15,134 nucleotides of DNA from SVQP01 sp045658965 (GCA_045658965.1 JAZOVZ010000017.1:1-15134); one strand, 5' to 3'; shown: positions 1 through 8,497, counted from the first letter of the stretch. Notes: generated by a model not told the origin, from the letters alone. Program-made: numbers and translations.

Positions 1-701
1 GCAAGCCCATCAAGGCCACCACGCTCGGGCAACAGCAATATATCGATTCCATCCGCAAGAACACCATCGTGCTCGGTGCTGGCCCCGCGGGAACGGGTAA
101 GACCTTTCTTGCCGTTGCCATGGCGGTCAAGGCTTTGCGCGAGAAGCAGGTGACGCGTATCATTCTGACGCGCCCCGCAATTGAGGCCGGCGAAAAGCTC
201 GGTTTTTTGCCCGGAGATCTGCAAAGCAAGATTGACCCCTACCTGCGCCCCCTCTATGATGCGCTTTACGAGATGCTCGGCGCCGAGACCTATCAGCGCT
301 TGCAAGAAAAGGGAACGATCGAAATTGCACCGCTTGCCTATATGAGAGGCCGCACGCTTGACGATTCCTTCATCATTCTCGACGAGGCACAGAACGCCAC
401 GCCCGAGCAGATGAAAATGTTTTTGACGCGTCTGGGCTTCCGCTCCAAGATGGTGGTCACGGGTGACCTGACCCAGACCGACCTGCCCTCGGGGCAAAAG
501 TCGGGTCTTGCCGAGGTGGTCAGAATTCTGGACGGCATTGAGGATATTGCGCTGCACCGCTTTACCGAAAAGGACGTGGTGCGTCACAGACTGGTACAAA
601 AGATCATTCTTGCTTATGAAAAATACGACAGAGAAAAGCAGGAACACCGCACCAAAGATAAAAAATATCATTACAGCAAAAGAGAGGACACACACAAATG
701 A
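1..701 (+). CDS. phoH: PhoH-family ATPase, 5' truncated by the window edge
   Basis: C-terminal 232 residues of a PhoH-like P-loop ATPase. The reading frame is open from base 3, so the true start lies upstream; the GTG at 69 is internal (the family motif leading to TIVLG precedes it). Walker A GPAGTGKT is at 81-104 and Walker B IILDEAQN has its Asp-Glu at 381-386, followed by the typical VVTGDLTQTDLP segment. Family members are usually about 320 residues, so roughly 90 are missing. PhoH is a predicted cytoplasmic ATPase linked to RNA metabolism and is very often encoded directly before ybeY, as here. Its TGA stop (699-701) overlaps the ybeY ATG, implying translational coupling. The C-terminal tail is rich in Lys and Glu and looks disordered. 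Family assignment is very secure; precise cellular function is not established. Confidence 0.95.
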   Translation, partial: KPIKATTLGQQQYIDSIRKNTIVLGAGPAGTGKTFLAVAMAVKALREKQVTRIILTRPAIEAGEKLGFLPGDLQSKIDPYLRPLYDALYEMLGAETYQRLQEKGTIEIAPLAYMRGRTLDDSFIILDEAQNATPEQMKMFLTRLGFRSKMVVTGDLTQTDLPSGQKSGLAEVVRILDGIEDIALHRFTEKDVVRHRLVQKIILAYEKYDREKQEHRTKDKKYHYSKREDTHK

Positions 702-1198
702 GACGCAAGATGCTTTTGAAGATCTATTTTGAAAACGAGCAGGATATCATGCCCATCACCTACGGACTCAAGATCCTGATGCGCCGCGCCATTGAGGCAA
801 CGCTGGACTACGAGCAGTTCTGCAACGGCTGCGAGGTTTCTCTGACCTTTACCGATAATATGGGTATCCGTGAGCTCAACAAGAAGTTCAGACAGATCGA
901 CCGCGAGACCGACGTGCTTTCTTTCCCGCTGTTTGACTACGAGGGCGAGGCAGACGAGCCCGCTTTGGACGAGATCCGCAACAATCTTGGCGATATCGTG
1001 ATCTCCTTGGAAAAGGCATGGGGACAGGCAGAGGAGTACGGTCACTCCTATGAGCGAGAGGTCGCCTTCCTTTGCGTGCACTCCATGCTGCACCTTTTGG
1101 GCTATGACCACGAAAAGAGCGAAGAGGACGACAAGGATATGAGACAAAGACAATCCGAGATCATGAAAATGCTTGGATTGGAGGTACATCAGGCATGA
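698..1198 (+). CDS. ybeY: Endoribonuclease YbeY (rRNA maturation factor)
   Basis: A 166-residue protein of normal length for YbeY, the zinc-dependent endoribonuclease involved in 16S rRNA 3'-end processing and ribosome quality control. The diagnostic metal-binding motif HxxxHxxxxxH is present as HSMLHLLGYDH, with H128, H132 and H138. The upstream segment with LNKKFRQIDRETDVLSFPL matches the conserved family core. The start at 698 overlaps the phoH stop by 4 nt and has AGAGAGGA at 681-688, 9 nt upstream; an ATG four codons later is a less likely alternative. The stop overlaps the next start by 4 nt (1195-1198). Position between phoH and era is the classical context. Confidence 0.96.
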   Translation: MRRKMLLKIYFENEQDIMPITYGLKILMRRAIEATLDYEQFCNGCEVSLTFTDNMGIRELNKKFRQIDRETDVLSFPLFDYEGEADEPALDEIRNNLGDIVISLEKAWGQAEEYGHSYEREVAFLCVHSMLHLLGYDHEKSEEDDKDMRQRQSEIMKMLGLEVHQA

Positions 1199-1725
1199 TG
1201 AACGGACAAGAGCCCGAACATAGAGAAAACCCCTATAAAAAGCAAAACCCATATAAGAAGCAGCCCAAGGCAGAGGAAGCGACCGCAGGGCAGACCGAGA
1301 CCTTTGTGACGCGTAACGTCAAGCTGATCACGTTTCTCGTTTGCGTTGCCGTATTCTTGGTGTTTCTTGGCCCCTTGAGCGTTTGGCGCATTTCCGAGAT
1401 GGTCAACGCCAAGCAGGAGCAAGAGGCGCTGGAGGCGCAAATGCCGATTAGTGCGCTGCTTGCCATTGCCGATAAGGGTGCGGACGCCGATTGGAGTGAT
1501 TTTCGCAAGTTCGATAAGAGCGAGAGCATCAACGACAAGGACGGATACGTGGGCTGGACGCTGCAGGTCAGAGACGAGCCGTTTTACGTCATTGTGGGCG
1601 GTTACGGCACCAAAGTCCCGCCCCAGACCATTCGTGTGTACAGCCTGATCACGGGCGAGTCGGTGGATCTTTTCCGCGATGACGTACACGCATTTATAGA
1701 GCAAAATCAGATCGATGAGAAATAA
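1195..1725 (+). CDS. Uncharacterised single-pass membrane protein
   Basis: A 176-residue protein I do not recognise. The N-terminus (about 40 residues) is hydrophilic and basic and contains a tandem NPYKKQ motif (residues 12-17 and 18-23). One hydrophobic segment (about residues 43-64, ITFLVCVAVFLVFLGPLSVW) follows, then a soluble C-terminal part of about 105 residues that may form a small beta-rich domain (YVGWTLQVRDEPFYVIVGGY). With no cleavable signal, the basic N-terminus is probably cytoplasmic and the C-terminal part outside. GGAGG at 1180-1184 favours the ATG at 1195 over the adjacent one at 1198. It overlaps ybeY by 4 nt and ends 12 nt before era, so it is co-transcribed with both. 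In many Bacillota this slot holds dgkA and cdd; neither is present. No function can be assigned. Confidence 0.85.
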   Translation: MMNGQEPEHRENPYKKQNPYKKQPKAEEATAGQTETFVTRNVKLITFLVCVAVFLVFLGPLSVWRISEMVNAKQEQEALEAQMPISALLAIADKGADADWSDFRKFDKSESINDKDGYVGWTLQVRDEPFYVIVGGYGTKVPPQTIRVYSLITGESVDLFRDDVHAFIEQNQIDEK

Positions 1726-1737
1726 AGGATAAGAAAT

Positions 1738-2622
1738 ATGAGAAAAACAGGATTTATCGCAATCGTGGGCAGACCCAACGTGGGCAAGTCCACGCTGCTC
1801 AACGCAATTTTGGGCGAAAAGGTGGCAATTGTGTCCTCCAAGCCCCAGACCACACGTAACCGCATCACGGGTATTCATACCGTGGGCGAGGATCAGTACG
1901 TATTTATCGATACCCCCGGTATCCACCGTCCGCAGAACGAGCTGGGCGATTATATGGTCAAGGAAGCAAACAATACCATGTACGAGGCGGATGCCGTGAT
2001 CATGGTAATCGATACCGGCAAGGAGATCACCCGCGTGGAGGAGGATATCATTACCTATCTTAAGAGAAGCGGCGTGCCCTGCGTGCTGGCACTCAACAAG
2101 ATCGATATGTATAACCGCGAGATCATCGCAAAGACCATTCAAACCTACGCGGACAAGCATTCCTTCTCGGCTGTCGTGCCGATCTGCGCCAAGAACGGCA
2201 AGGGCGTCAAGGAAGTGCTGGACGAATGCAAGCCCTTCCTTTCGGAGTCTCCTTGGTATTTCCCCGAAGACATTGCTACCGACCAGCCCGAGCGACAGGT
2301 TGCTGCCGAGCTGATCCGCGAAAAGCTTTTGCGCACGCTCAATAAGGAAGTACCGCACGGCATTGCGGTCGTGATCGATAAGTTTGAGGATCAGCGCACC
2401 TTGGTCAGCATTTACGCCACCGTTTATTGTGAAAAGGCGTCTCACAAGGGCATTATCATCGGCAAGAACGGTGAGGAGCTCAAGAGAGTCAGCACCTATG
2501 CGCGCGAGGATCTGGAAGCATTGCTTGGCGCAAAGGTATATCTGAATCTGTGGGTCAAGGTCAAGGAAAACTGGCGCGAGAGCGCGGCAGCGGTTTCCAA
2601 CTTCGGATACAAACCGGAATGA
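1738..2622 (+). CDS. era: GTPase Era
   Basis: A 294-residue Era GTPase, full length. Era binds the 3' end of 16S rRNA and acts in 30S subunit maturation. GTPase motifs are visible: G1 GRPNVGKST (residues 11-19), a TTRNR switch segment (38-42), G3 DTPG (57-60) and G4 NKID (120-123). The C-terminal KH domain carries IIGKNG (240-245) and the typical ending with LWVKVKENWR. The start follows AAAGGA (1724-1729) with 8 nt spacing. It lies 12 nt after the preceding gene in the same operon. Its TGA also forms the left edge of the hairpin array that separates it from recO. Assignment is secure. Confidence 0.98.
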   Translation: MRKTGFIAIVGRPNVGKSTLLNAILGEKVAIVSSKPQTTRNRITGIHTVGEDQYVFIDTPGIHRPQNELGDYMVKEANNTMYEADAVIMVIDTGKEITRVEEDIITYLKRSGVPCVLALNKIDMYNREIIAKTIQTYADKHSFSAVVPICAKNGKGVKEVLDECKPFLSESPWYFPEDIATDQPERQVAAELIREKLLRTLNKEVPHGIAVVIDKFEDQRTLVSIYATVYCEKASHKGIIIGKNGEELKRVSTYAREDLEALLGAKVYLNLWVKVKENWRESAAAVSNFGYKPE

Positions 2623-2624
2623 CG

Positions 2625-2719
2625 TTGCGCTGACGCGCAAATGATGTGGGCTTCGCCCAATGATGTTGCGCTGCGCGCAAATGATGTGCCTGCGGCAATG
2701 ATGTTGCGCTGACGCGCAA
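2625..2719 (+). repeat. Array of five perfect mini-hairpins joined by ATGATG
   Basis: Between era and recO lie five back-to-back perfect inverted repeats: TTGCGC-TGAC-GCGCAA (2625-2640), TGGGC-TTC-GCCCA (2647-2659), TTGCGC-TGC-GCGCAA (2666-2680), TGCC-TGC-GGCA (2687-2697) and TTGCGC-TGAC-GCGCAA (2704-2719). All four linkers are exactly ATGATG. The array starts 2 nt after the era stop and ends 11 nt before the recO Shine-Dalgarno. Stems vary in sequence and length but always pair perfectly, and the first and last units are identical. This is seen directly. A REP-like repeat or an mRNA stability/decoupling element are the likely readings. Confidence 0.85.
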
Positions 2720-2745
2720 ATATTCGTAGAAAGGAGAGCGACCAT

Positions 2746-3567
2746 ATGCAAATGAGCGTGGACGGACTTGTCACGCGCGTGGTCAATACGGGCGATCACG
2801 ACAAGGTCCTGCAAATTCTGACCGCTCAGCACGGCAGAATATCGGTTATGGTCAAGGGCGGCAAATCGCTCAAAAACCCTGCCATGGCGTGCTCTCAGCT
2901 TTTTACTTACGGCAATTTTGAGCTGTACCGCAAGGGCGATTTTTACTGGCTGCGGCAGGGCAGCGTGCTCAACGCCTTTTATGAGCTTTCCGCAGACATT
3001 GTGCGCATGAGCCTTGGCGTGTATCTTTGCGACGTGGCAAACGAGCTTTCCGACCGCGACGAGCCTGCAGAGGAGCTTTTGCGCATGCTGCTCAATTCGC
3101 TTTACCTGATCGGACGCGAAAAAAAGCCGCAGGAGCTGGTCAAGGGCGTGTTTGAATTGCGCGCGGCTGCCATTTCGGGTTATTTTCCCGAGCTGGATGC
3201 CTGCTGCCGCTGCGGCAGTATCGACGAACGGCTCAATTATCTTGACGTGATGAACGGCAGACTGCTTTGCGCGGAATGCCTTTCTCGTCAGTCTAAATCC
3301 GTGCGCACACCCATGGTGAGCGCAGACGCGGACGGGGACTTTGAAAAGAGCGTGCTTTGCGCCATGACCCCTGCCGTCACGGCAGCGGTGCGGTACGTGC
3401 TGCACGCCTCGCCCGAGCGCATTTTTTCCTTTGAATTAGCCGATGCCGAGGACGTGACCGAGTTCTCGCGCACAGCGCAGACCTATCTGCTCAACCACTT
3501 GGGGCGTGGGTTTGATTCGCTGGAGTTTTACGAATCGGTCAAAGGGAAGGGAGGCAGCCGTGGATAA
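2746..3567 (+). CDS. recO: DNA repair protein RecO
   Basis: A 273-residue RecO, the recombination mediator that works with RecR and RecF to load RecA onto SSB-coated single-stranded DNA. The N-terminal OB-fold (about residues 1-80) has the family pattern VDGLVTRVVNTGDHDKVLQI and VMVKGGK. The helical C-terminal domain holds a four-Cys zinc site: C153-x2-C156 and C175-x2-C178. Length is typical. The start is set by AAAGGAG (2730-2736), 9 nt before ATG. Downstream it overlaps the decarboxylase gene by 8 nt. Order era-recO is widespread in Bacillota, which supports the call. Confidence 0.95.
   Translation: MQMSVDGLVTRVVNTGDHDKVLQILTAQHGRISVMVKGGKSLKNPAMACSQLFTYGNFELYRKGDFYWLRQGSVLNAFYELSADIVRMSLGVYLCDVANELSDRDEPAEELLRMLLNSLYLIGREKKPQELVKGVFELRAAAISGYFPELDACCRCGSIDERLNYLDVMNGRLLCAECLSRQSKSVRTPMVSADADGDFEKSVLCAMTPAVTAAVRYVLHASPERIFSFELADAEDVTEFSRTAQTYLLNHLGRGFDSLEFYESVKGKGGSRG
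3547..3554 (+). promoter_or_regulatory. Shine-Dalgarno that fixes a GTG start
   Basis: AAGGGAGG inside the last codons of recO lies 5 nt before the GTG at 3560. It sets that GTG as the decarboxylase start in preference to the ATG at 3506, which would add 18 residues translated from recO coding sequence and has no comparable site. Confidence 0.75.
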
Positions 3568-4966
3568 AAATCAGATTTCCGAAATGCTGGACGGCATTGA
3601 CCGTTATCCCTTTCATATGCCGGGACATAAGCGCAACCTTGCGCTGACCGGTCACGATTTCCCCTATGACCGCGACATCACCGAGATTGCGGGCAGCGAC
3701 AATCTGCACGACATGAGCGGTGTCATCCTTGCCGAATGCCGGCGCGCCGCACGCCTTTGGGGCGCTGCGGGCGCACATATTCTGGTAAACGGCTCGACCT
3801 GCGGCATCCTTGCAGCCATTCGTGCCTATGCAGGGCACGACCGAGGCGTTGTCGTAGCAAGAAATTCGCATAAATCGGTGTATAACGGCATTGAGCTTTG
3901 CCGTTTGCGCCCTACGTATATCTATCCCAAAACCGAGAGCGGTATTTGCGCAAGCATCACGCCTGCCGAAGTCGATCGCGCACTTGCCGATACGCCCGAC
4001 GCAAGACTGGTCGTGATCACAAGTCCCACCTATGAGGGTGTGATCAGCGATATTGCGGGCATTGCGCAAGTCGTACATGCACGCGGCGCACTGCTTTTGG
4101 TGGACGCGGCACACGGCGCGCACCTCGGAATCGGGGATTTTTCCGCACACCCGATCACGCTTGGCGCGGATATCGTGATTTGCTCTTTGCATAAGACGTT
4201 GCCCGCACCCACGCAGACAGCCCTTGCCTTGGTGGGCAAAGCCTGTCCCGATCCGGGGGCGTTTGCATCCCAGCTTGCCGTGTTTGAAACCTCCAGTCCG
4301 TCCTATATTCTCATGGAGCAGGCTGCGCGCTGCATCCGCTTGATTGAGGCGCAGGGAAATGCGCTGGCGTCGGATTGGCTGCGCCGCTTGGCTGATTTTG
4401 AAAAGCGCGTGTCGCACCTTGCGCATTTGCGCCTGCTTTTCAGAGCTGCATTGCCTGCGGAAGTATTTGCGTACGATCCCGGAAAGCTGGTGATCAGCAC
4501 GCGCGGCACGGGCATGAGCGGGCACGCGCTGGCAGAAATACTGCGAAACGACTATCAAATTGAAATTGAAATGGCAGCGAGTGATTACGTTATCGCCATG
4601 ACCTCGCTTGCCGATACCGATCAAGGCTTTGAGCGGCTTGCACGTGCGCTTTGCGAGATTGACATTCGGATAGAAGCAAACCAATCCGCCTATACCCCCA
4701 CCTTGCCTCAGCTGCATGCGGTGTACGCTCCCTGGCAAGTTGCCGACCTGCCGCGCATCAGCGTCCCGACAGCACTTACAGACGGTTACGTGGCAGCCGA
4801 ATACGTGTGGGCGTACCCTCCGGGCATTCCGCTTGTTGTGCCGGGAGAGATGCTTACAAACGAAATAATTGAGGCATTTGGAGCGCTGCAGCAAAGTGGC
4901 ACCGAGCTGCACAGCACGAGCGGCGGTATGCCCGAGACCTTGTACGTTGTGGAGGAAACAGAATGA
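3560..4966 (+). CDS. PLP-dependent Orn/Lys/Arg decarboxylase family protein
   Basis: A 468-residue fold-type I PLP enzyme of the Orn/Lys/Arg decarboxylase group (compact YaaO/SpeA-like form without the N-terminal wing domain). The N-terminal signature PFHMPGHKRN is at residues 17-26. D182-A-A-H185 should contact the cofactor pyridine ring, and the Schiff-base lysine is K212 in SLHKTLPAPTQTA. The C-terminal domain keeps PPGIPLVVPGE (about 420-430) and ends with the family's TSGGMPET-like tail. The GTG start is chosen from the Shine-Dalgarno and overlaps recO by 8 nt; the stop overlaps the next gene by 4 nt. Known relatives decarboxylate arginine, lysine or ornithine to polyamine precursors; the substrate here cannot be read from sequence. 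Placement after recO is less usual than near tmk/holB. Confidence 0.9.
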   Translation: MDKNQISEMLDGIDRYPFHMPGHKRNLALTGHDFPYDRDITEIAGSDNLHDMSGVILAECRRAARLWGAAGAHILVNGSTCGILAAIRAYAGHDRGVVVARNSHKSVYNGIELCRLRPTYIYPKTESGICASITPAEVDRALADTPDARLVVITSPTYEGVISDIAGIAQVVHARGALLLVDAAHGAHLGIGDFSAHPITLGADIVICSLHKTLPAPTQTALALVGKACPDPGAFASQLAVFETSSPSYILMEQAARCIRLIEAQGNALASDWLRRLADFEKRVSHLAHLRLLFRAALPAEVFAYDPGKLVISTRGTGMSGHALAEILRNDYQIEIEMAASDYVIAMTSLADTDQGFERLARALCEIDIRIEANQSAYTPTLPQLHAVYAPWQVADLPRISVPTALTDGYVAAEYVWAYPPGIPLVVPGEMLTNEIIEAFGALQQSGTELHSTSGGMPETLYVVEETE

Positions 4967-6033
4967 GTAATACGTTGCATTTTCACTACGACTTTATTCC
5001 GAGCGAGATCCTTGACCCCGCAACCTCGGAGCAGCGCATTGCGCTGATGAAGCTTGCAGGCGTGGAGACCGTCTGGCTTGATACCTATGCCTACGGCAAT
5101 GTGCTTGCCACGCGCGAAGAGACGCTGGCGGCAAAGAAATTGCTTGAAAGCCACGGCTTTTGCGTGCAGGCTTTGACCGTGCCGGTTGGACACGGCGGCG
5201 GTGCACTCAATGGCGGTGCGGGTGACCCCGGAATCCCTGCGCATTGGCAGGGAAGAGTGAATGCACAGGGGCAAATCGTGCCCTTTACCTCCTGCGTGCG
5301 CTGTGAAGCGATGATCAAGGAAAGCCGTGCCGTGGCAGAAGAGCTGCAGGACATGGGCTTTACGCAGCTTTTTTATGATGACGACTTGCGCGTCGGTCCT
5401 TGGGGACCTGCCCTGCAGGGCTGCTGCTGTGACGCTTGCATGCATGCTTTTTATGCAAAATATCCGCGCTATGCGCACCTTTCCGCGCCCGAGATTTTTG
5501 CGAATGCGACCGAGGGTGACGCACTTTGGCATGCATGGAGCGACGTGCAATGCGACGCGATCTTGCAATTCATCGAAAAGACCGTGCCAAAGGGTATGAC
5601 GCCGGGCATCATGGTCATGCACAACGGTGATTGCCGTCACGGCGTTGATATCGCGCGCATCAAAGCCGCGTTCCCGAATCTGCTTGTTCGCGTGGGTGAG
5701 GCGCATTTTGAGGATGCGAGCTTTACCGCTGCCGGGGCAGAGCAGGCGATCACCCATTCCATCAAAACGCATCTCGGACTTGTCGGCAACGTCGGGGACG
5801 CGTTCAGCGAGTCCACCGTATACCCCGAAAACGCGCTTTCTCCCGAAAATCTGGTGCAAAAGCTGCGCGTGGAAATTCGCGCGGGCTTGCGCAATCTCTA
5901 TCTCATGAGCGGATTTTTCTTCCTTGCCGAGCCTTACTGGCAAGCCATCGCCGCAGCGCGCCCCGAGCTGGAAGAGCTGGCGCAGAGCGCGATATCCGAT
6001 CAAATGGCAGCAGACTTTATCTGGCAAATTTAA
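4963..6033 (+). CDS. Uncharacterised Cys-rich protein, possibly TIM-barrel glycoside-hydrolase-like
   Basis: A 356-residue soluble protein with no signal peptide, which I do not recognise as a named family. Features suggesting a (beta/alpha)8 fold are the early strand-like segment VETVWLDTYAYGN (about 34-46), the strand QLFYDDDLR (about 135-143) and LLVRVGEAHFED (about 240-251). Cysteines cluster as C111-x2-C114 and C154-C155-C156-x2-C159, the second just after an acidic DDD (139-141). Similar CxCxxC signatures follow the barrel strand in several poorly characterised glycosidase-like families, so the resemblance is suggestive only; a metal site is another possibility. GGAGG at 4951-4955 precedes the ATG by 7 nt. 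It overlaps the decarboxylase by 4 nt and precedes the CotH gene by 16 nt, so the three are co-expressed. Confidence 0.75.
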   Translation: MSNTLHFHYDFIPSEILDPATSEQRIALMKLAGVETVWLDTYAYGNVLATREETLAAKKLLESHGFCVQALTVPVGHGGGALNGGAGDPGIPAHWQGRVNAQGQIVPFTSCVRCEAMIKESRAVAEELQDMGFTQLFYDDDLRVGPWGPALQGCCCDACMHAFYAKYPRYAHLSAPEIFANATEGDALWHAWSDVQCDAILQFIEKTVPKGMTPGIMVMHNGDCRHGVDIARIKAAFPNLLVRVGEAHFEDASFTAAGAEQAITHSIKTHLGLVGNVGDAFSESTVYPENALSPENLVQKLRVEIRAGLRNLYLMSGFFFLAEPYWQAIAAARPELEELAQSAISDQMAADFIWQI

Positions 6034-6049
6034 CCCATGGAGGACCGAT

Positions 6050-8497
6050 ATGAAACCGATCCGAACCTTACAAATACTATGTGCGATCCTGGCACTTTGC
6101 ACGTTGCTTGGCGCATGCTCGGGGCAGATACTGCCGGGCGAGCAGGGCGGTGAAGGCTCCGGCGAGGAGCAGACGACCGAGATTTTTGTGCCCGACGAGG
6201 ACTATCCCACGGCAGACGACCTTGACAAGAATGCCGATTTTTCCAAGCTGATCATTTCGTCGGTGTATGCAGGAGCAACCGGCAAAAGCGCACCCGTGGC
6301 GTACAGCTACGTTTGCTTTTATAATACCGGCAGGGTAGACCTTGCGCTGCAGGGGCTTTCCATCTTTGTCTGCGGCGGTGATTACGTGTGGCACGAATAC
6401 CCGCTGCCGTACGGCGCGGTCATACCCGCGGGAGGCTACTATCTCGTGCAGGGGCAGGCAACCGAGACCGAGCTTGCACAGCCCGCCTTGCAGATCGACC
6501 AAGCCGATGCCGTCAGACCCAATATGCTGTTGACCACCACCGACCTGCGCCTTGTCGTAGCTCCCGTTGGAACTGCTTTGCAATACGACAGACCGATCGG
6601 GGGACAGAGCGGCGTGGTGGATTACCTTTCCGCGCATACCGTGGATAGCGGTGCAATTCGCAACTACGTCAGCGGAGCGTCCAAGAGTACGCTGATCCGC
6701 CGTGACGCGGATTCGCCCTACGCCCCCTTTGACACCGTTGACCTGACCCTTGCCTCTACCGCGATCCTGCGACAGATCCGCCCGCAGACCTCACAGGGTG
6801 ACGTCAATACCACCGTGCACACCATGGCGGCAGAGGTTGTCTTCTCGCATCAAAGCGGCTTTTACGACGAGGAATTTTCGCTTACCATGACCGCGCCTGC
6901 GGGCTATACCGTGTTCTACACGATCAATGGTGCAGATCCGCGCACCGTGCTTGCCGAGCAGTACGCAGAGCCCTTATTGCTGACCGACACCACGCAAATG
7001 GCGTGGGGTGAGCTGACGCAGAATAATGTTCTCGCCATGGGAAATGCGTATTCGCCCAACGTGCTCTCACAAATGGGCGCGTGGACGGTGCGTGCTTACG
7101 CCACCAACGGCAAGAACTCCACACCCGTGACCACGCAGACCTACTTTGTGGGCAAGGATATCCGCGCGGACGAGCTGGACGTATTCTGTCTTGCCGTGCA
7201 GCCCTCGGACTTTATCAGCACAGACCCGACGGGCAAGAATATTTACATGAATTACTCGGAGGGACACGAGCGCATTGGGGCGTATCTGGAGTATTTTACC
7301 GAAAATACCTGCGAGTTTTCCTCTTTCGTGGAGATCGCGCTGAACGGTAAGGGCTCTTTGGGCATGACCGAAAAATCCTTCCGTATTCTGTTCCGCGAGA
7401 ACGCCAACCCCGAGGTTTCCGAGAACCTGAATGCCTTTAATTATAACATCTTTGGCGAATATGCAACCCCCACCGCAACGGGGGATGATACCGTGTATTA
7501 CCGCAGACTGCTGCTCCGCAACGGCGGCGGTGACAACTCGGGCTGCACCATCTCGCGCTCGCATATCGGTGACGCGTACATCGCCCGCCTTGACTCTAAG
7601 CTGCACGCCGAGAGCATGGCGTATAAGCCGGTGTTCGTGTTCATCAACGGTGAGTTCTGGGGCATTTATAACGCACGCGAACGCTTTGACGAAAAGTATT
7701 TTGAAACCATTTACGGCGTGCCCGAGGAAGACCTTGCAGTTCTTGAGTGCCCGTACCCCATTCCCGTGATCAAGTTTGAGTATCTGCTGACACACGGAGA
7801 GCAGCGTGACGCGGACGAATTTAACCACTTGTTCCGCTACGCGCAGGAGCACGATCTCTCCGACCCCGTGCATTACAAGTACGTTTGCGATCGCGTGGAT
7901 ACCGATAATTTGATCGACTATTTCTGCGCGCAGATCTATCTCAACTGCAGCGACTGGCCCAACAATAACGTCAAGGTCTGGCGCAACAGTAACCCCAACA
8001 GCATTTCGGGGCAGGATACCAAGTGGCGCTTCTGCGTGGTGGATACCGACCACGGCGTCGGGCTCAATTCCAACGTGGACACCAACCTGCACGGTGCGGT
8101 CAGTGACGGCTCGGTCATCGGCATTCTGATCAACGGGTTGATGGGCAATCCCGAATTCCGCGAGCGTTTCCTGATGCGTTATATCTGGCTGACCGAGGTG
8201 TATTACGCACCCGAGGCGTCGGGACCCATCCTGGAAGAGATCGTGGACACGGTCGCCCCCGTCATGCAGCTGCAGCTTGACCGCTGGAAGTGCACCGACG
8301 GCACGGCAACGCCCTACGACGGCGCAAGACCCTCGTGGATGTATTATATCAACGTCATCCGCGACTATATCGAAAAACGCCCCGCAGTTGCCAAAAAGCA
8401 ATTGATGGCGCACTACCGCCTCTCCGAGGACGAGTACGCGCGCCTGCTTACCAAGGCAATCGCCGAGTGGGGAGAGAAGAGCTTGCTGATAGAATAA
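6050..8497 (+). CDS. CotH-kinase-family surface lipoprotein
   Basis: An 815-residue lipoprotein. Signal peptide with lipobox LLGAC (Cys23), so it should be lipid-anchored outside the membrane, followed by a Gly/Glu linker. About 50-200 resembles a lamin-tail domain (IIPAGGYYLVQGQA-like core); about 265-345 is a chitobiase-C-terminal/Fn3-like domain (GYTVFYTINGADP); about 410-760 is a CotH kinase domain with GIYNARERFD (538-547; GxYxxxExxD, E544 and D547) and VVDTDHG (D665, D667). CotH of Bacillus is a spore-coat protein kinase; secreted CotH modules of gut Clostridia are mostly uncharacterised. The start is set by GGAGG (6039-6043), 6 nt upstream, and by the signal peptide; the frame is open upstream to 5924, but that stretch overlaps the preceding gene. 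The last 43 codons and terminator recur at 9806-9976. Confidence 0.9.
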   Translation: MKPIRTLQILCAILALCTLLGACSGQILPGEQGGEGSGEEQTTEIFVPDEDYPTADDLDKNADFSKLIISSVYAGATGKSAPVAYSYVCFYNTGRVDLALQGLSIFVCGGDYVWHEYPLPYGAVIPAGGYYLVQGQATETELAQPALQIDQADAVRPNMLLTTTDLRLVVAPVGTALQYDRPIGGQSGVVDYLSAHTVDSGAIRNYVSGASKSTLIRRDADSPYAPFDTVDLTLASTAILRQIRPQTSQGDVNTTVHTMAAEVVFSHQSGFYDEEFSLTMTAPAGYTVFYTINGADPRTVLAEQYAEPLLLTDTTQMAWGELTQNNVLAMGNAYSPNVLSQMGAWTVRAYATNGKNSTPVTTQTYFVGKDIRADELDVFCLAVQPSDFISTDPTGKNIYMNYSEGHERIGAYLEYFTENTCEFSSFVEIALNGKGSLGMTEKSFRILFRENANPEVSENLNAFNYNIFGEYATPTATGDDTVYYRRLLLRNGGGDNSGCTISRSHIGDAYIARLDSKLHAESMAYKPVFVFINGEFWGIYNARERFDEKYFETIYGVPEEDLAVLECPYPIPVIKFEYLLTHGEQRDADEFNHLFRYAQEHDLSDPVHYKYVCDRVDTDNLIDYFCAQIYLNCSDWPNNNVKVWRNSNPNSISGQDTKWRFCVVDTDHGVGLNSNVDTNLHGAVSDGSVIGILINGLMGNPEFRERFLMRYIWLTEVYYAPEASGPILEEIVDTVAPVMQLQLDRWKCTDGTATPYDGARPSWMYYINVIRDYIEKRPAVAKKQLMAHYRLSEDEYARLLTKAIAEWGEKSLLIE

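Noticed and set aside
2625..2719. CRISPR-like array
   Set aside because: Repeats are short palindromes of unequal length with a constant 6-nt linker, with no spacers and no cas genes.
1189..3405. A 738-codon open frame on the minus strand opposite the membrane protein gene, era and recO
   Set aside because: It lies antisense to well-supported genes, has the His/Leu/Val-rich composition of a shadow frame, no domain and no ribosome binding site; the frame is open because of codon bias on the other strand.
3506..3559. Upstream ATG for the decarboxylase gene
   Set aside because: These codons are inside recO and the family signature begins after the GTG at 3560, which has a strong Shine-Dalgarno at 3547-3554.
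3539..8413. Long minus-strand frames opposite the decarboxylase, Cys-rich protein and CotH genes (3539-4912, 4786-6102, 7067-8413)
   Set aside because: Same reason: antisense shadows of genes with clear motifs, starts and ribosome binding sites.
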